From positions 620,001 to 684,000 of the forward strand of contig JAPDOI010000268.1 of NCBI GenBank assembly GCA_029168955.1: a stretch of DNA of 64,000 bases, read 5' to 3'. Positions within the stretch are counted from its first letter, which is position 1. Each line of letters opens with the position of its first letter. The notes below the pieces were generated by a model. The model did no database searches. It was given only the letters and a program-made list of their open reading frames with translations, and was not told the origin of the DNA. Source of the DNA: Aplectana chamaeleonis (lineage: Eukaryota > Nematoda > Chromadorea > Rhabditida > Cosmocercidae). The translations under genes and the position numbers were made by a program. Shown here one piece after another: positions 13,292 through 26,758 of the stretch.

Positions 13292-16200
13292 CGTGCGACG
13301 CACTGTTATTTGGGTCCCACACACTTTCTACGGCGTCCTGCGCACTCTCATTTGGGTCCCACACACTTTCTACGGCGTCCTGCGCACTCTCATTTGGGTC
13401 CCGCACACTTTCTACGGCGTCCGGCGCACTGTTATTTGGGTCCCACACACTTTCTACGGCGTTCTGCGCACTCTCATTTGGGTCCCACACACTTTCTACG
13501 GCGTCCTGCGCACTCTCATTTGGGTCCCACACACTTTCTACGGCGTCCTGCGCACTCTCATTTGGGTCCCACACAGTTTCTACGGCTTCCGGCGCACTGT
13601 TATTTGGGTCCCACACACTTTCTACGGCGTTCAGCGCACACTCATTTGGGTCCCGCACACTTTCTACGGCGTCCTGCGCACTCTCATTTTGGTCCCACAC
13701 ACTTTCTACGGCGTCCGACGCACTGTTATTTGGGTCCCACACACTTTCTACGGCGTCCTGCGCACTCTCATTTTGGTCCCACACACTTTCTACGGCGTTC
13801 GGCGCACTGTAATTTGGGTCACACACACTTTCTACGGCGTCCTGCGCACTCTCATTTGGGTCCCACACACTTTCTACGGCGTCCTGCGCACACTCATTTG
13901 GGTCCCGCACACTTTCTACGGCGTCCTGCGCACACTCATTTGGGTCCCACACTTTCTACGGCGTCCGACGCACTGTTATTTGGGTCCCACACACTTTCTA
14001 CGGCGTTCTGCGCACCGTTATTTGGGTCCCACACACTTTCTACGACGTTCTGCGCACACCCGTTTGGGTCCCGCACAATTTCTACGGCGTCCTGCGCACT
14101 CTTAATTGGGTCCCACACACTTTCTACGGCGTCCGACGCACTGTTATTTGGGTCCCACACACTTTCTACGGCGTCCTGCGCACTCTTATTTGGGTCCCAC
14201 ACACTTTCTACGGCGTCCTGCGCACTCTTATTTGGGTCCCACCCACTTTCTACGGCGTCCGGCGCACTGTTATTTGGGTCCCACACACTTTCTACGGCGT
14301 TCTGCGCGCACCCATTTGGGTCCCACACACTTTCTACGGCGTCCTGCGAACTCTTAATTGGGTCCCACACACTTTCTACGGCGTACTGCGCACTGTTATT
14401 TGGGTCCCACACACTTTCTACGGCGTCCTGCGCACACTCATTTGGGTCCCACACACTTTCTACGGCGTTCTGCGCACTCTTATTCGGGTCCCACACACTT
14501 TCTGAGGCGCCCGGCGCACTGTTATTTGGGTCCCACACACTTTCTAAGGCGTCCTGCGCACCCATTTGGGTCCCACACACTTTCTGCGGCTTCTTGCGCA
14601 CTCTCATTTGGGTCCCACACACTTTCTACGGCGTCCTGCGCACTCTCATTTGGGTATCACACACTTTCTACGGCGTCTTGCGCACTCCTACTTGGGTCCC
14701 GCACTCGTTCTACGGCGTCCTGCGCACTCATTTGGGTCCCACACACTTTCTACGGCGTCCTGCGCACTCTCATTTGGGTCCCGCACACTTTCTACGGTGT
14801 CCTGCGCACTGTCAGTAGAGACCCACCCAGGTTCTACGGGGTCCGTCGCACTCTCATTTGGGACCCGCACACTTTCTACGGCGTCCGACGCACTGTTGTC
14901 TGGGTCCCACACACTTTCTACGGCGTCCTGCGCACACTCACTTGGGTCCCGCACACTTTCTACGGCGGTCTGCGCACTCTCATTCGGGTCAGACACACTT
15001 TCTACGGTGTCCTGCGCACTCTCACTTGAGTCCCACACACTTTCTACGGCGTTCTGCGCACACTCATTTGGGTCCCGCACACTTTCTACGGCGTCCGGCG
15101 CACTGTTATCTGGGTCCCACACTTTCTACGGCGTCCTGCGCACTGTTATTTGGGTCCCACACATTTTCTACGGCGTCCTGCGCACTCTCATTTGGGTCCC
15201 ACACACTTTCTACGGCGTCCTGCGCACTCTTATGTGGGTCCCCCACACTTTCTACGGCGTCCTGCGCACTCTTATTTGGGTCCCACACACTTTCTACGGC
15301 GTCCGACGCACTGTTATTTGGGTCCCACACACTTTCTACGACGTTCTGCGCACACCCGTTTGGGTCCCGCACAATTTCTACGGCGTCCTGCGAACTCTTA
15401 ATTGGGTCCCACACACTTTCTACGGCGTCCGGCGCACCGTTATTTGGGTCCCACACACTTTCTACGACGTTCTGCGCACACCCGTTTGGGTCCCGCACAA
15501 TTTCTACGGCGTCCTGCGAACTCTTAATTGGGTCCACACTTTCTACGGCGTCCTGCGCACTCTCATTTGGGTCCCACACACTTTCTACGGCGTCCTGCGC
15601 ACTCTCATTTGGGTCCCACACACTACGGCGTCCGCGCACTATTTGGGTCCCACACCTTCTGCGGCGTCCTGCGCACTCTCATTTGGGTCCCACACACTTT
15701 CTTCGGCGTCCTGCGCACTCTCATTTGGGTCCCGCACACTTTCTACGGCGTCCGACGCACTGTTATTTGGGTGCCACACACTTTCTACGGCGTTCTGCGC
15801 ACTCTCATTTGGGTCCCACACACTTTCTACGGCGTCCTGCGCACTCTCATTTGGGTCCCACACACTTTCTACGGCGTCCTGCGCACTCTCATTTGGGTCC
15901 CACACACTTTCTACGGCGTCCAGCGCACTGTTATTTGGGTCCCACACACTTTCTACGGCGTTCTGCGCACTCTCATTTGGGTCCCACACACTTTCTACGG
16001 CGTCCTGCGCACACCTGTATTTGGGTCCCACACACTTTCTACGGCGTCCGGCGCACTGTTACTTGGCTCCCACACACTTTCTTCGGCGTCCTGCGCACTC
16101 TCATTTGGGTCCCACACACTTTCTACGGCGTCCTGCGCACTCTCATTTGGGTCCCACACACTTTCTACGGCGTCCTGCGCACTCTCATTTGGGTCCCGCA

Positions 16201-19200
16201 CACTTTCTACGGCGTCCTGCGCACACTCATTTGGGTCCCACACACTTTCTACGGCGTCCTGCGCACACTCATTTGGGTCCCACACACTTTCTACGGCGTC
16301 CTGCGCACACTCATTTGGGTCCCACACACTTTCTACGGCGTCCTGCGCACTCTTATTTGGGTCCCACACACTTTCTACGGCGTCCTGCGCACTCTTATTT
16401 GGGTCCCACACACTTCCTCCGGCGTCCTGCGCCCTCTCATTTGGGTTCCGCACACTTTTTCCGGCGTCCGGCGCACTGTTATTTGGGTCCCACACACTTT
16501 CTACGGCGTCCTGCGCACTCTCATTTGGGTCCCACACACTTTCTACGGCGTCCTGCGCACTCTTATTTGGGTCCCACACACTTTATACGGCGTCCTGCGC
16601 ACTCTCATTTGGGTCCCACACACTTTCTACGGCGTCCTGCGCACTCTCATTTGGGTCCCACACACTTTCTACGGCGTCCGACGCACTGTTATTTGGGTCC
16701 CACACACTTTCTACGGCGTTCTGCGCACTCTCATTTGGGTCCCGCACACTTTCTACGGCGTCCTGCGCAGTCTCATTTGGGTCCCACACACTTTCTACGG
16801 CATCCGGCGCACTGTTATTTGGGTCCCACACACTTTCTACGGCGTCCTGAGCACTCTCATTTGGGTCCCACACACTTTCTACGGTGTCCTGCGCACTCTC
16901 ATTTGGGTCCCACACAGTTTATACGGCGTCCGGCGCACTGTTATTTGGGTCACACACACTTTCTACGGCGTCCGGCGCACTGTTATTTGGGTCCCACACA
17001 TTTTCTACCGCGTCCTGAGCACTCTCATTTGGGTCCCACACACTTTCTACGGCGTTCTGCGCACTCTCATTTGGGTCCCACACTTTCTACGGCGTCCGAC
17101 GCACTGTTATTTGAGTCCCACACACTTTCTACGGCGTTCTGCGCACTCTCATTTGGGTCCCACACACTTTCTACGGCGTCCTGCGCACTCTCATTTGGGT
17201 CCCACACACTTTCTACGGCGTCCGGCGCACTGTTATTTGAGTCCCACACACTTTCTACGGCGTCCTGCGCACTCTCATTTGGGTCCCACACACTTTCTAC
17301 GGCGTCCTGCGCACTCTCATTTGGGTCCCACACACTTTCTACGGCGTCCGGCGCACTGTTATTTGAGTCCCACACACTTTCTACGGCGTTCTGCGCACTC
17401 TCATTTGGGTCCCACACACTTTCTACGGCGTCCTGCGCACTCTCATTTGGGTCCCACACACTTTCTACGGCGTCCTGCGCTCTGTTATTTGGGTCCCACA
17501 CACTTTCTACGGCGTCCTGCGCACTCTCATTTGGGTCCCACACACTTTCTACGGCGTCCGGCGCACTGCTATCTGGGTCCCACACACTTTCTACGGCGTT
17601 CTGCGCACTCTCATTCGGGTCCCACACACTTTCTACGGCGTCCTGCGCACTCTTAATTGGGTCCCACACACTTTCTACGGCGTCCGACGCACTGTTATTT
17701 GGGTCCCACACACTTTCTACGACGTTCTGCGCACACCCGTTTGGGTCCCGCACAATTTCTACGGCGTCCTGCGAACTCTTAATTGGGTCCCACACACTTT
17801 CTACGGCGTCCGACGCACTGTTATTTGGGTCCCACACACTTTCTACGGCGTCCTGCGCACTCTTATTTGGGTCCCACACACTTTCTGCGGCGTCCTGCGC
17901 ACTCTTATTTGGGTTCTACACACTTTCTACGGCGTCCTGCGCACTGATATTTGGGTCCCACACATTTTCTCCAGCGTCCTGCGCACTCTCATTTCGGTCC
18001 CACACATTTTCTACGACGTCCTAAGCACTCTCATTTGGGTCTTACACACTTTATACGGCGTCCGGTCCGCTGTTATTTAGGTCCAACACACTTTCTACGG
18101 CGTTCTGAGCACTCTCATTTGGGTCCCACACACTTTCTACGGCGTCCTGAGCACTCTTATTTGGGTCCCACACGCTTTCTACGACGTCCTGCGCACTCTT
18201 ATTTGGGTCCCACACGCTTTCTACGACGTCCTGCGCACTCTCATTTGGGTCCCGCACACTTTCTACGGCGTCCTGCGAGCTCTCATTTGGGTCCAACACA
18301 CTTTCTACGGCGTCCGGCGCACTGTTATTTGGGTCCCACCCACTTTCTACGGCGTCCTGCGCACTCTCATTTGGGTCCCACACACTTTCTACGGCGTCCT
18401 GCGCACTCTTATTTGGGTCCCACACACTTTCTACGGCGTCCGACGGACTGTTATTTAGGTCCCACACACTTCCTACGGCGTCCTGCGCACTCCCATTTGG
18501 GTCCCACACACTTTCTACGGCGTCCTGCGCACTCTCATTTGGGTCCCACACTTTCTACGGCGTCCGGCGCACTGTTATTTGGGTCCCACACACTTTCTAC
18601 GGCGTTCTGCGCACACTCATTTGGGTCCCGCACACTTTCTACGGCGTCCGGCGCACTGTTATTTGGGTCCCACACACTTTCTACGGCGTCCGGCGCACTC
18701 TCATTTGGGTGCCACACACTTTGTACGGCGCCCTGCGCACTCTCATTTGGGTCCCGCACACTTTCTACGGCGTCCGGCGCACTGTTATTTGGGTCCCACA
18801 CACTTTCTACGGCGTTCTGCGCGCACCCATTTGGGTCCCACACACTTTCTACGGCGTCCTGCGAACTCTTAATTGGGTCCCACACACTTTCTACGGCGTC
18901 CGACGCACTGTTATTTGGGTCCCACACACTTTCTACGACGTTCTGCGCACACCCGTTTGGGTCCCGCACACTTTCTACGGCGTCCTGCGAACTCTTAATT
19001 GGGTCCCACACACTTTCTACGGCGTCCGACGCACTGTTATTTGGGTCCCACACACTTTCTACGGCGTCCTGCGCACTCTCATTTGGGTCCCGCACACTTT
19101 CTACGGCGTCCTGCGCACTCTCATTTGGGTCCCTCACACTTTCTACGGCGTCCGGCGCACTGTTATTTGGGTCCCACACACTTTCTACGGCGTCCTGCGC

Positions 19201-20392
19201 ACTCTCATTTGGGTCCCACACATTTTCTACGGCGTCCTGCGCACTCTCATTTGGGTCCCACACACTTTCTACGGCGTCCTGCGCACTGTTATTTGGGTCC
19301 CACACACTTTCTATGGCGTCCGGCGCACTGTTATTTGGGTCCCACACACTTTCTACGGCGTCCTGCGCACTCTCATTTGGGTGCCACACACTTTCTACGG
19401 CGTCCTACGCACACTCATTTGGGTCCCACACACTTTCTACGGCGTCCGGCGCACTGTTATTTGGGTCCCACACACTTTCTACGGCGTCCTGCGCACTCTC
19501 ATTTGGGTCCCACACACTTTCTACGGCGGCCAGCGCACTGTCATTTGGGTCCCACACACTTTCTGAGGCGTCCGGCGCACTGTTATTTGGGTCCCACACA
19601 CTTTCTACGGCGTCCTGCGCACTCTCATTTGGGTCCCACACACTTTCTACGGCGTCCTGCGCACTCTCATTTGGGTCCCGCACACTTTCTACGGCGTCCG
19701 ACGCACTGTTATTTGGGTCCCACACACTTTCTACGACGTTCTGCGCACACCCGTTTGGGTCCCGCACACTTTCTACGGCGTCCTGCGCACTCTCACTTGG
19801 GTCCCACACACTTTCTACGGCGTTCTGCGCACTCTCATTTGGGTCCCACACACTTTCTACGGCGTCCTGCGCACTCTCATTTGGGTCCCACACACTTTCT
19901 ACGGCGTCCAGCGCACTCTCATTTGGGTCCCGCACACTTTCTACGGCGTCCTGCGCACTCTCATTTGGGCTCCACACTCTTTCTACGGCGTCCGGCACAC
20001 CCCCATTTGGGTCCCGCACACTTTCTACGGCGTCCTGCGAACTCTCATTTGGGTCCCACACACTTTCTACGGCGTCCTGCGCACTCTCATTTGGGTCCCA
20101 CACACTTTCTACGGCGTCCGACGCACTGTAATTTGGGTCCCACACACTTTCTACGGCGTTCTGCGCACTCTCATTTGGGTCCCACACACTTTCTACGGCG
20201 TCCTGCGCACTCTCATTTGGGTCCCACACACTTTCTACGGCGTCCTGCGCACTCTCATTTGGGTCCCACACAGTTTCTACGGCGTCCGGCGCACTGTTAT
20301 TTGGGTCCCACACACTTTCTACGGCGTCCTGCGCACACTCATTTGGGTCCCGCACACTTTCTACGGCGTCCTGCGCACACTCATTTGGGTCC

Positions 20393-22720
20393 CACACTTT
20401 CTACGGCGTCCGACGCACTGTTATTTGGGTCCCACACACTTTCTACGGCGTTCTGCGCACTCTCATTTGGGTCCCACACACTTTCTACGGCGTCCTGCGC
20501 ACTCTCATTTGGGTCCCTCACACTTTCTACGGCGTCCGACGCACTGTAATTTGGGTCCCACACACTTTCTACGGCCTCCTGCGCACTCTCATTTGGGTCC
20601 CACACACTTTCTACGGCGTCCTGCGCACTGTTATTTGGGTCCCACACACTTTCTACGGCGTCCTGCGCACACTCATTTGGGTCCCGCACACTTTCTACGG
20701 CGTCCTGCGCACACTCATTTGGGTCCCACACTTTCTACGGCGTCCGACGCACTGTTATTTGGGTCCCACACACTTTCTACGGCGTTCTGCGCACCGTTAT
20801 TTGGGTCCCACACACTTTCTACGACGTTCTGCGCACACCCGTTTGGGTCCCGCACAATTTCTACGGCGTCCTGCGCACTGTAATTTGGGTCACACACATT
20901 CTACGGCGTCCTGCGCACTCTCATTTTGGTCCCGCACACTTTCTACGGCGTCCGGCGCACTGTTATTTGGGTCCCACACACTTTCTACGGCGTCCTGCGC
21001 ACTCTCATTTGGGTCCCACACACTTTCTACGGCGTCCTGCGAACTCTTAATTGGGTCCCACACACTTTCTACGGCGTCCGACGCACTGTTATTTGGGTCC
21101 CACACACTTTCTACGACGTTCTGCGCACACCCGTTTGGGTCCCGCACAATTTCTACGGCGTCCTGCGAACTCTTAATTGGGTCCCACACACTTTCTACGG
21201 CGTCCGACGCACTGTTATTTAGGTCCCACACACTTTCTACGGCGTCCTGCGCACTCTCATTTGGGTCCCACACACTTTCTACGGCGTCCTGCGCACTCTC
21301 ATTTGGGTCCCGCACACTTTCTACGGCGTCCGACGCACTGTAATTTGGGTCACACACACTTTCTACGGCGTTCTGCGCACTCTCATTTGGGTCCCACACA
21401 CTTTCTACGGCGTCCTGCGCACTCTCATTTGGGTCCCACACACTTTCTACGGCGTCCTGCGCACTCTCATTTGGGTCCCACACAGTTTCTACGGCGTCCG
21501 GCGCACTGTTATTTGGGTCCCACACACTTTCTACGGCGTTCAGCGCACACTCATTTGGGTCCCGCACACTTTCTACGGCGTCCTGCGCACACTCATTTGG
21601 GTCCCACACTTTCTACGGCGTCCGACGCACTGTTATTTGGGTCCCACACACTTTCTACGTCGTCCTGCGCACTCTCATTTTGGTCCCGCACACTTTCTAC
21701 GGCGTCCGGCGCACTGTTATTTGGGTCCCACACACTTTCTACGGCGTCCGGCGCACTGTAATTTGGGTCACACACACTTTCTACGGCGTCCTGCGCACTC
21801 TCATTTGGGTCCCACACACTTTCTACGGCGTCCTGCGCACACTCATTTGGGTCACGCACACTTTCTACGGCGTCCTGCGCACACTCATTTAGGTCCCACA
21901 CTTTCTACGGCGTCCGACGCACTGTTATTTGGGTCCCACACACTTTCTACGGCGTCCTGCGCACTCTCATTTGGGTCCCGCACACTTTCTACTTCGTCCG
22001 ACGCACTGTAATTTGGGTCACACACACTTTCTACGACGTTCTGCGCACACCCGTTTGGGTCCCGCACAATTTCTACGGCGTCCTGCGCACTGTAATTTGG
22101 GTCACACACACATTCTACGGCGTCCTGCGCACTCTCATTTTGGTCCCGCACACTTTCTACGGCGTCCGGCGCACTGTTATTTGGGTCCCACACACTTTCT
22201 ACGGCGTCCTGCGCACTCTCATTTGGGTCCCGCACACTTTCTACGGCGTCCTGCGCACTCTCATTTGGGTCACACACACTTTCTACGGCGTTCTGCGCAC
22301 TCTCATTTAGGTCCCACACACTTTCTACGGCGTTCTGCGCACTCTTATTTGGGTCCCACACACTTTCTACGGCGTCCTGCGCACTCTCATTTGGGTCCCG
22401 CACACTTTCTACGGCGTCCGACGCACTGTAATTTGGGTCACACACACTTTCTACGGCGTTCTGCGCACTCTCATTTGGGTCCCACACACTTTCTACGGCG
22501 TCCTGCGCACTCTCATTTGGGTCCCACACACTTTCTACGGCGTCCTGCGCACTCTCATTTGGGTCCCACACAGTTTCTACGGCGTCCGGCGCACTGTTAT
22601 TTGGGTCCCACACACTTTCTACGGCGTTCAGCGCACACTCATTTGGGTCCCGCACACTTTCTACGGCGTCCTGCGCACACTCATTTGGGTCCCACACTTT
22701 CTACGGCGTCCGACGCACTG
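20393..22720 (-). repeat. Long-range higher-order repeat at the right end of A1
   Basis: A 38-bp monomer (CCCACACTTTCTACGG, followed by CGTCCGACGC) recurs at about 20,393, 21,603 and 22,691. In each case it follows the same run of variants: a CACAGTTTC monomer, a GTTCAGCGCACACTC or CCTGCGCACACTC monomer, and two CGCACACTC monomers. Units reading CTGTAATTTGGGTCA are also concentrated here. The spacings of 1.1-1.2 kb suggest recent duplication of segments of about 26-29 monomers. Confidence 0.6.
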
Positions 22721-23901
22721 TTATCTGGGTCCCACACACTTTCTACGGCGTTCTGCGCACTCTCATTCGGGTCCCACACACTTTCTTCGGCGTCCTGCGC
22801 ACTCTCACTTGGGTCCCACACAGTTTCTACGGCGTCCGGCGCACTGTTATTTGGGTTCCACACACTTTCTACGGCGTTCTGCGCGCACCCGTTTGGGTCC
22901 CACACACTTTTTACGGTGTCCTGCGCACTCTCATTTGGGTCCCACACAGTTTCTACCGCGTCCGGCGCACTGTTATTTGGGTCCCACACACTTTCTACGG
23001 CGTCCTGCGCACTCTCACTTGAGTCCCACACAGTTTCTACGGCGTCCGGCGCACTCTCATTTGGGTCCCGCACACTTTCTACGGCGTCCGGCGCACTGTT
23101 ATTTGGGTCCCGCACACTTTCTACGGCGTCCTGCGCACTCTCATTTGGGTCACACACTTTCTACGGCGTCCTGCGCACTCTCATTTGGGTACTTTCTACG
23201 GCGTCCGACCAAACTTTCTACGGCGTCCTGCGCACTCTCATTTGGGTCCCACACACTTTCTGAGGCGTCCGGCGCACTGTTATTTGGGTCCCACACACTT
23301 TCTACGGCGTCCGACGCACTGTTATTTGGGTCCCGCACACTGTCTACGGCGTCCTGCGCACTCTCATTTGAGTCCCGCACACTTTCTACGGCGTCCTGCG
23401 CACTCTCATTTGGGTCCCGCACACTTTCTACGGCGTCCGGCGCACTGTTATTTGGGTCCCACACACTTTCTACGGCGTTCTGCGCACACTCATTTGGGTC
23501 CCGCACACTTTCTACGGCGTCCTGCGCACACTCATTTGGGTCCCACACACTTTCTACGGCGTCCGACGCACTGTTATTTGGGTCCCACACACTTTCTACG
23601 GCGTTCTGCGCACACTCATTTGGGTCCCACACATTTTCTACGCGTCCTGAGCACTCTCATTTGGGTCCCACACAGTTTCTACGGCGTCCGGCACACTGTT
23701 ATTTGGGTTCTACACACTTTCTACGGCGTTCTGCGCACACCCATTTGGGTCCCGCACACTTTCTACGGCGTCCGGCGCACACTAACTTGGGTCCCGCACA
23801 CTTTCTACGGCGTCCGGCGCACTGTTATTTGGGTCCCACACACTTTCTACGGCGTTCTGCGCACACTCATTTGGGTCCCTCACACTTTCTACGGCGTTCT
23901 G

Positions 23902-25236
23902 TGGCCCACTTCTGATTCATCCCGTGCGGCGTTCCAAAAAGTACTTCCGAGATCCCGCCGTATTGATTGAAGCGTTGCCCCGTTTCAGGGCGCGTTCAAT
24001 TCTGAGCAAAAGCCTATCATTAACGGTGTTTATTTCATTAGTTCTTTTTTACGGATGAGTAAACGTCGGATGGTTTATAATAACATGTTTACGTGTTTTT
24101 AACTTTCCTGACGCTCAGTTTTGAGGTTCCACAAAAATTGAGCTACCAACTTCAAATTTTGACAGGAGCTAGGTGCAATCATAACCAACTTTCTGGCCAA
24201 AAATGAGCTTTCTAGCTCAACGTTAAGTGTTCCAACAAGACCGTGTACGCCAACTAAAAAAAAGGGGATGAACCCTTTTTTTTCGACCAAAATGACGTGG
24301 TTTTGACAATTTTTCTCGAATCTCAGGTAACCATTCCGGACCAATTTTTGAATAGTTATTCAGCCTCCTAAAGTGTATTAAATGCAAAAAGAATGGTCTT
24401 CCTACGTTTACTCTGGACCCTGATACTGAGATCAGGGGGTTGCGCGATGGCGAATCAAAGCCAAATCTGGTGAGCGCTTCGCGCTCACCACAATTAACCG
24501 TTTCAGCAGCTCTATAAATAAACTTGTTCCGTGCAAGAGCGGTTAAAATCCAAGAGAACCTACGTGCAGTATAAGGGAAAGCTGGTCTATCGATATGTTT
24601 GGAAAGCTCGTCTATCGATATGTTTGAATAGAGAAACCGGCGACTTGCCGCCGATCGCTGCTGATCTGTGGAGGCTTAATCCCCTTTTAAAACTTCCATG
24701 GCAGCTCGGCCCGATTAAATGTCATCTATGGACATTGATCGGTAGCGCGCTGCTCTTTGATTCACATATAAAACAAGACGCCGCAGCGCGTCGCGATCGA
24801 ACTCTGAAAACCATCTTGAGAAGTCTGCAGAGTTCAAAACGGGGTGTTGTTCGTAGCGGCGAAGAGCAGTGGATGATAGGATATCGATTATATTCGGCGA
24901 CAGGGGCAACCAACACGACGCGAGGGATGACGGGGAGGCACCGCTCAGAGTTTTGACGCAGCGGCGGCCCTACGTGACTGTCAGCGAGGGTCAATCGACA
25001 ATGCGATAATGTTTCGAAACATTTTTGTAAGCCGCGTTAAATCGGACGCTCGGCGACCACTCGCCGGTCGCTGCATCTCTGCTGTCCCCTTTATGCCTAG
25101 TGTATTCTTGGGTGGTAGAGCTTATCGCTGCACTCAGCGACAATCCTGCTTTTCGTTGATTGGAGTTTGGACCAATCGTGGACCTGTCGCTGATGGCGAC
25201 TACAGGGCCCGTAGCAAACCCCCCTGATGTTGCGAA
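23902..25236. other. Unique-looking sequence next to A1, no gene recognised
   Basis: The satellite stops abruptly and is followed by AT-rich, then mixed sequence. An 81-codon minus frame (24,099-24,344) and a 141-codon plus frame (24,531-24,956) have no recognisable domain and no clear splice context. Near 24,581-24,627 a short direct repeat, CTATCGATATGTTTG, occurs twice. I see nothing else that can be named. Confidence 0.5.
24468..24490. repeat. Perfect short hairpin
   Basis: TGGTGAGCGC and GCGCTCACCA form a 10-bp perfect stem around a TTC loop. There is no following T-run and no neighbouring gene, so I do not call it a terminator or RNA gene. Confidence 0.6.
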
Positions 25237-25400
25237 CTCAGCGCTGCCTCCGCGCCATCAGCATGTGGCTCACGTCCAGGCAGCGAACCGTAAGCGCCTT
25301 CCTATCTTAATGCATGCGGGCAGCCATAGATAATGACAGCGAAGGCAGCCATTTGTCAGCCGTATGTGAGCCACCCATGGACGTGAGGTAGGCGCTGAGG
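25237..25400. repeat. Imperfect inverted repeat, possible MITE remnant
   Basis: The left arm carries CTCAGCGC and CTCACGTCCA. The right arm carries TGGACGTGAG and GCGCTGAGG in the inverse order and orientation. The arms differ in spacing, and no target duplication could be assigned. Confidence 0.35.
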
Positions 25401-26758
25401 TCTATGTTGGCGGCGCGATGTGCGAGAGAGTGAGCGAAATAGCACGCAAAGCCACGAGAGGAACCGGCTGCAATCTCAGTCATGGGTGGGGCATGACCGA
25501 GATAGTGGCGGCGCAGAAAAGATAATATGCCTCAGAGACAAACACTATTCAGATTTTACCACCTCTATTTAAATGTAAGGACAGATCCAATCAATGCAAT
25601 GATTGTGCAAAGCCTTCAATTGAGGGCAGCCGTTTCGGTGCTTGGCAGCTCTTTGGATAAGAAATGTGATAAACTGGAGAATATTGTGAAACTGTACCGC
25701 TAGGATTAGAGACATAGATCATGGGTTGATGTGTGATCGCTGTCTGCTACGATGGTCGAAATCAATCGCCTCATCAGCTGCTTATTTTTCCCCAAGCGTT
25801 GGTATTTTGTGTTATTTCTCTTTTTCGTCCCTATATTCCAGCTACAGGTTAGTTTTGTTCTCATAAACTATTTCATATTAGTGGGCGCCGTTGTGATTCT
25901 GGGAGTTTCATCACTTGCACGTGTTTCCATGGCTTTTTTTCTTGAATCGTTAATTAAAGAAGTGAAGAAAAATTGAAACGTCCACTTTTTCCAAGAAATT
26001 TGGTTTTTTAGTAGCGTTACGTACTGTTTTGGCGTTCCACTATGAGCGTTTCCCAGGGATTTTTTTTCGGTTGAAAACACTAGGTTGTTTTCACATCCAA
26101 CTATCTTCTCCTTTTTTTTTTCTGCATCGCTTGAATATTCTCCCGTTCGTTGCCAGAGGAGTACCATCCATAGCCCTTATTATTGGTGAGGGTCCGCGTT
26201 GGCACTTTGTCTGGTGTGCCAGTGGAGAGCCCTTATTGCTACGAGTCCTTTTTCGTTAGCAGGAAATCGCTTATCTGCGTGATAGATCTGCAGGTATATT
26301 ATTTCCCAAATTAAAGATAAGCAGTTTGAATTATTCCATATGTATCCTTGAATGAATGTGCTATTTGAGATGAAGATCTAAGTGTTCCAGTGTCGGATAT
26401 AAGCAAAAGTAGCCGAGAAAAGTGTGTACTTAACTAACTGCAGATGTTGTATACTTAAGACAAAGTATCAATACAAGCATCAGAATTGGAGCAATTCGCA
26501 CATTACAGTGTTCGATTATAAGGAAACTTCGGAAGACCTATTTTTGGTTTAAATTATACATGCTGTTCTAGATTCATAAATTTTCGGGGCTTTTTTCACG
26601 AGTATCCACATGATTGCAAGAATATTCGTCAGAGTTCCCTTGAATCCAATGGAGAACAGGTGTTCAAATTGATTTATTCGCTCAGAAGTAGTGGAGGTTT
26701 CTGCTTGTATTAATTTGTTCGTTAACAAGTCTCCGGCAGGCCCTATTGCAGTTATTCG
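25401..26758. other. No gene recognised
   Basis: The region is AT-rich with poly-T runs. Short frames at 25,752-25,976 (plus) and 26,549-26,760 (minus) look hydrophobic or non-descript and have no supporting splice structure. The minus frame ends at the foldback element at 26,759, so a disrupted gene fragment is possible but unproven. Confidence 0.4.

Larger units (their letters stand above)
1..23901 (-). repeat. 42-bp satellite array A1, about 570 monomers
   Basis: Nearly every monomer is 42 bp; on the plus strand it runs through TTTGGGTCCCACACACTTTC and then TACGGCGTCCTGCGCACT. A minority of units are 38 bp (four bases lost from the CACACA stretch) or 40 bp (CT lost before CATTTGGG). Monomers fall into linked subtypes: CCTGCGCACT is normally followed by CTC or CTT, whereas CCGGCGCACT and CCGACGCACT are followed by GTT. 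GCGCACACCCG and GCGAACTCTTAATTGG are two further types. Because 42 is divisible by three, all three plus frames and one minus frame stay open for long stretches. Point stops and short monomers break every frame, and no promoter, intron or end structure is visible. The shared core CGCCGTAGAAAGTGTG lies on the minus strand, hence the strand given. The array enters from the left window edge and ends in GGCGTTCTGTGG. Confidence 0.97.

Noticed and set aside
12132..13952. 606-codon minus-strand gene for a repetitive acidic protein
   Set aside because: The frame is open because the period is a multiple of three. Its borders coincide with 38-bp monomers, several other frames are also open, and common variants are mostly non-synonymous in this frame.
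1..23901. CRISPR-like or repeat-spacer array
   Set aside because: Monomers follow each other directly with no unique spacers, and the genome is eukaryotic by its introns and transposons.
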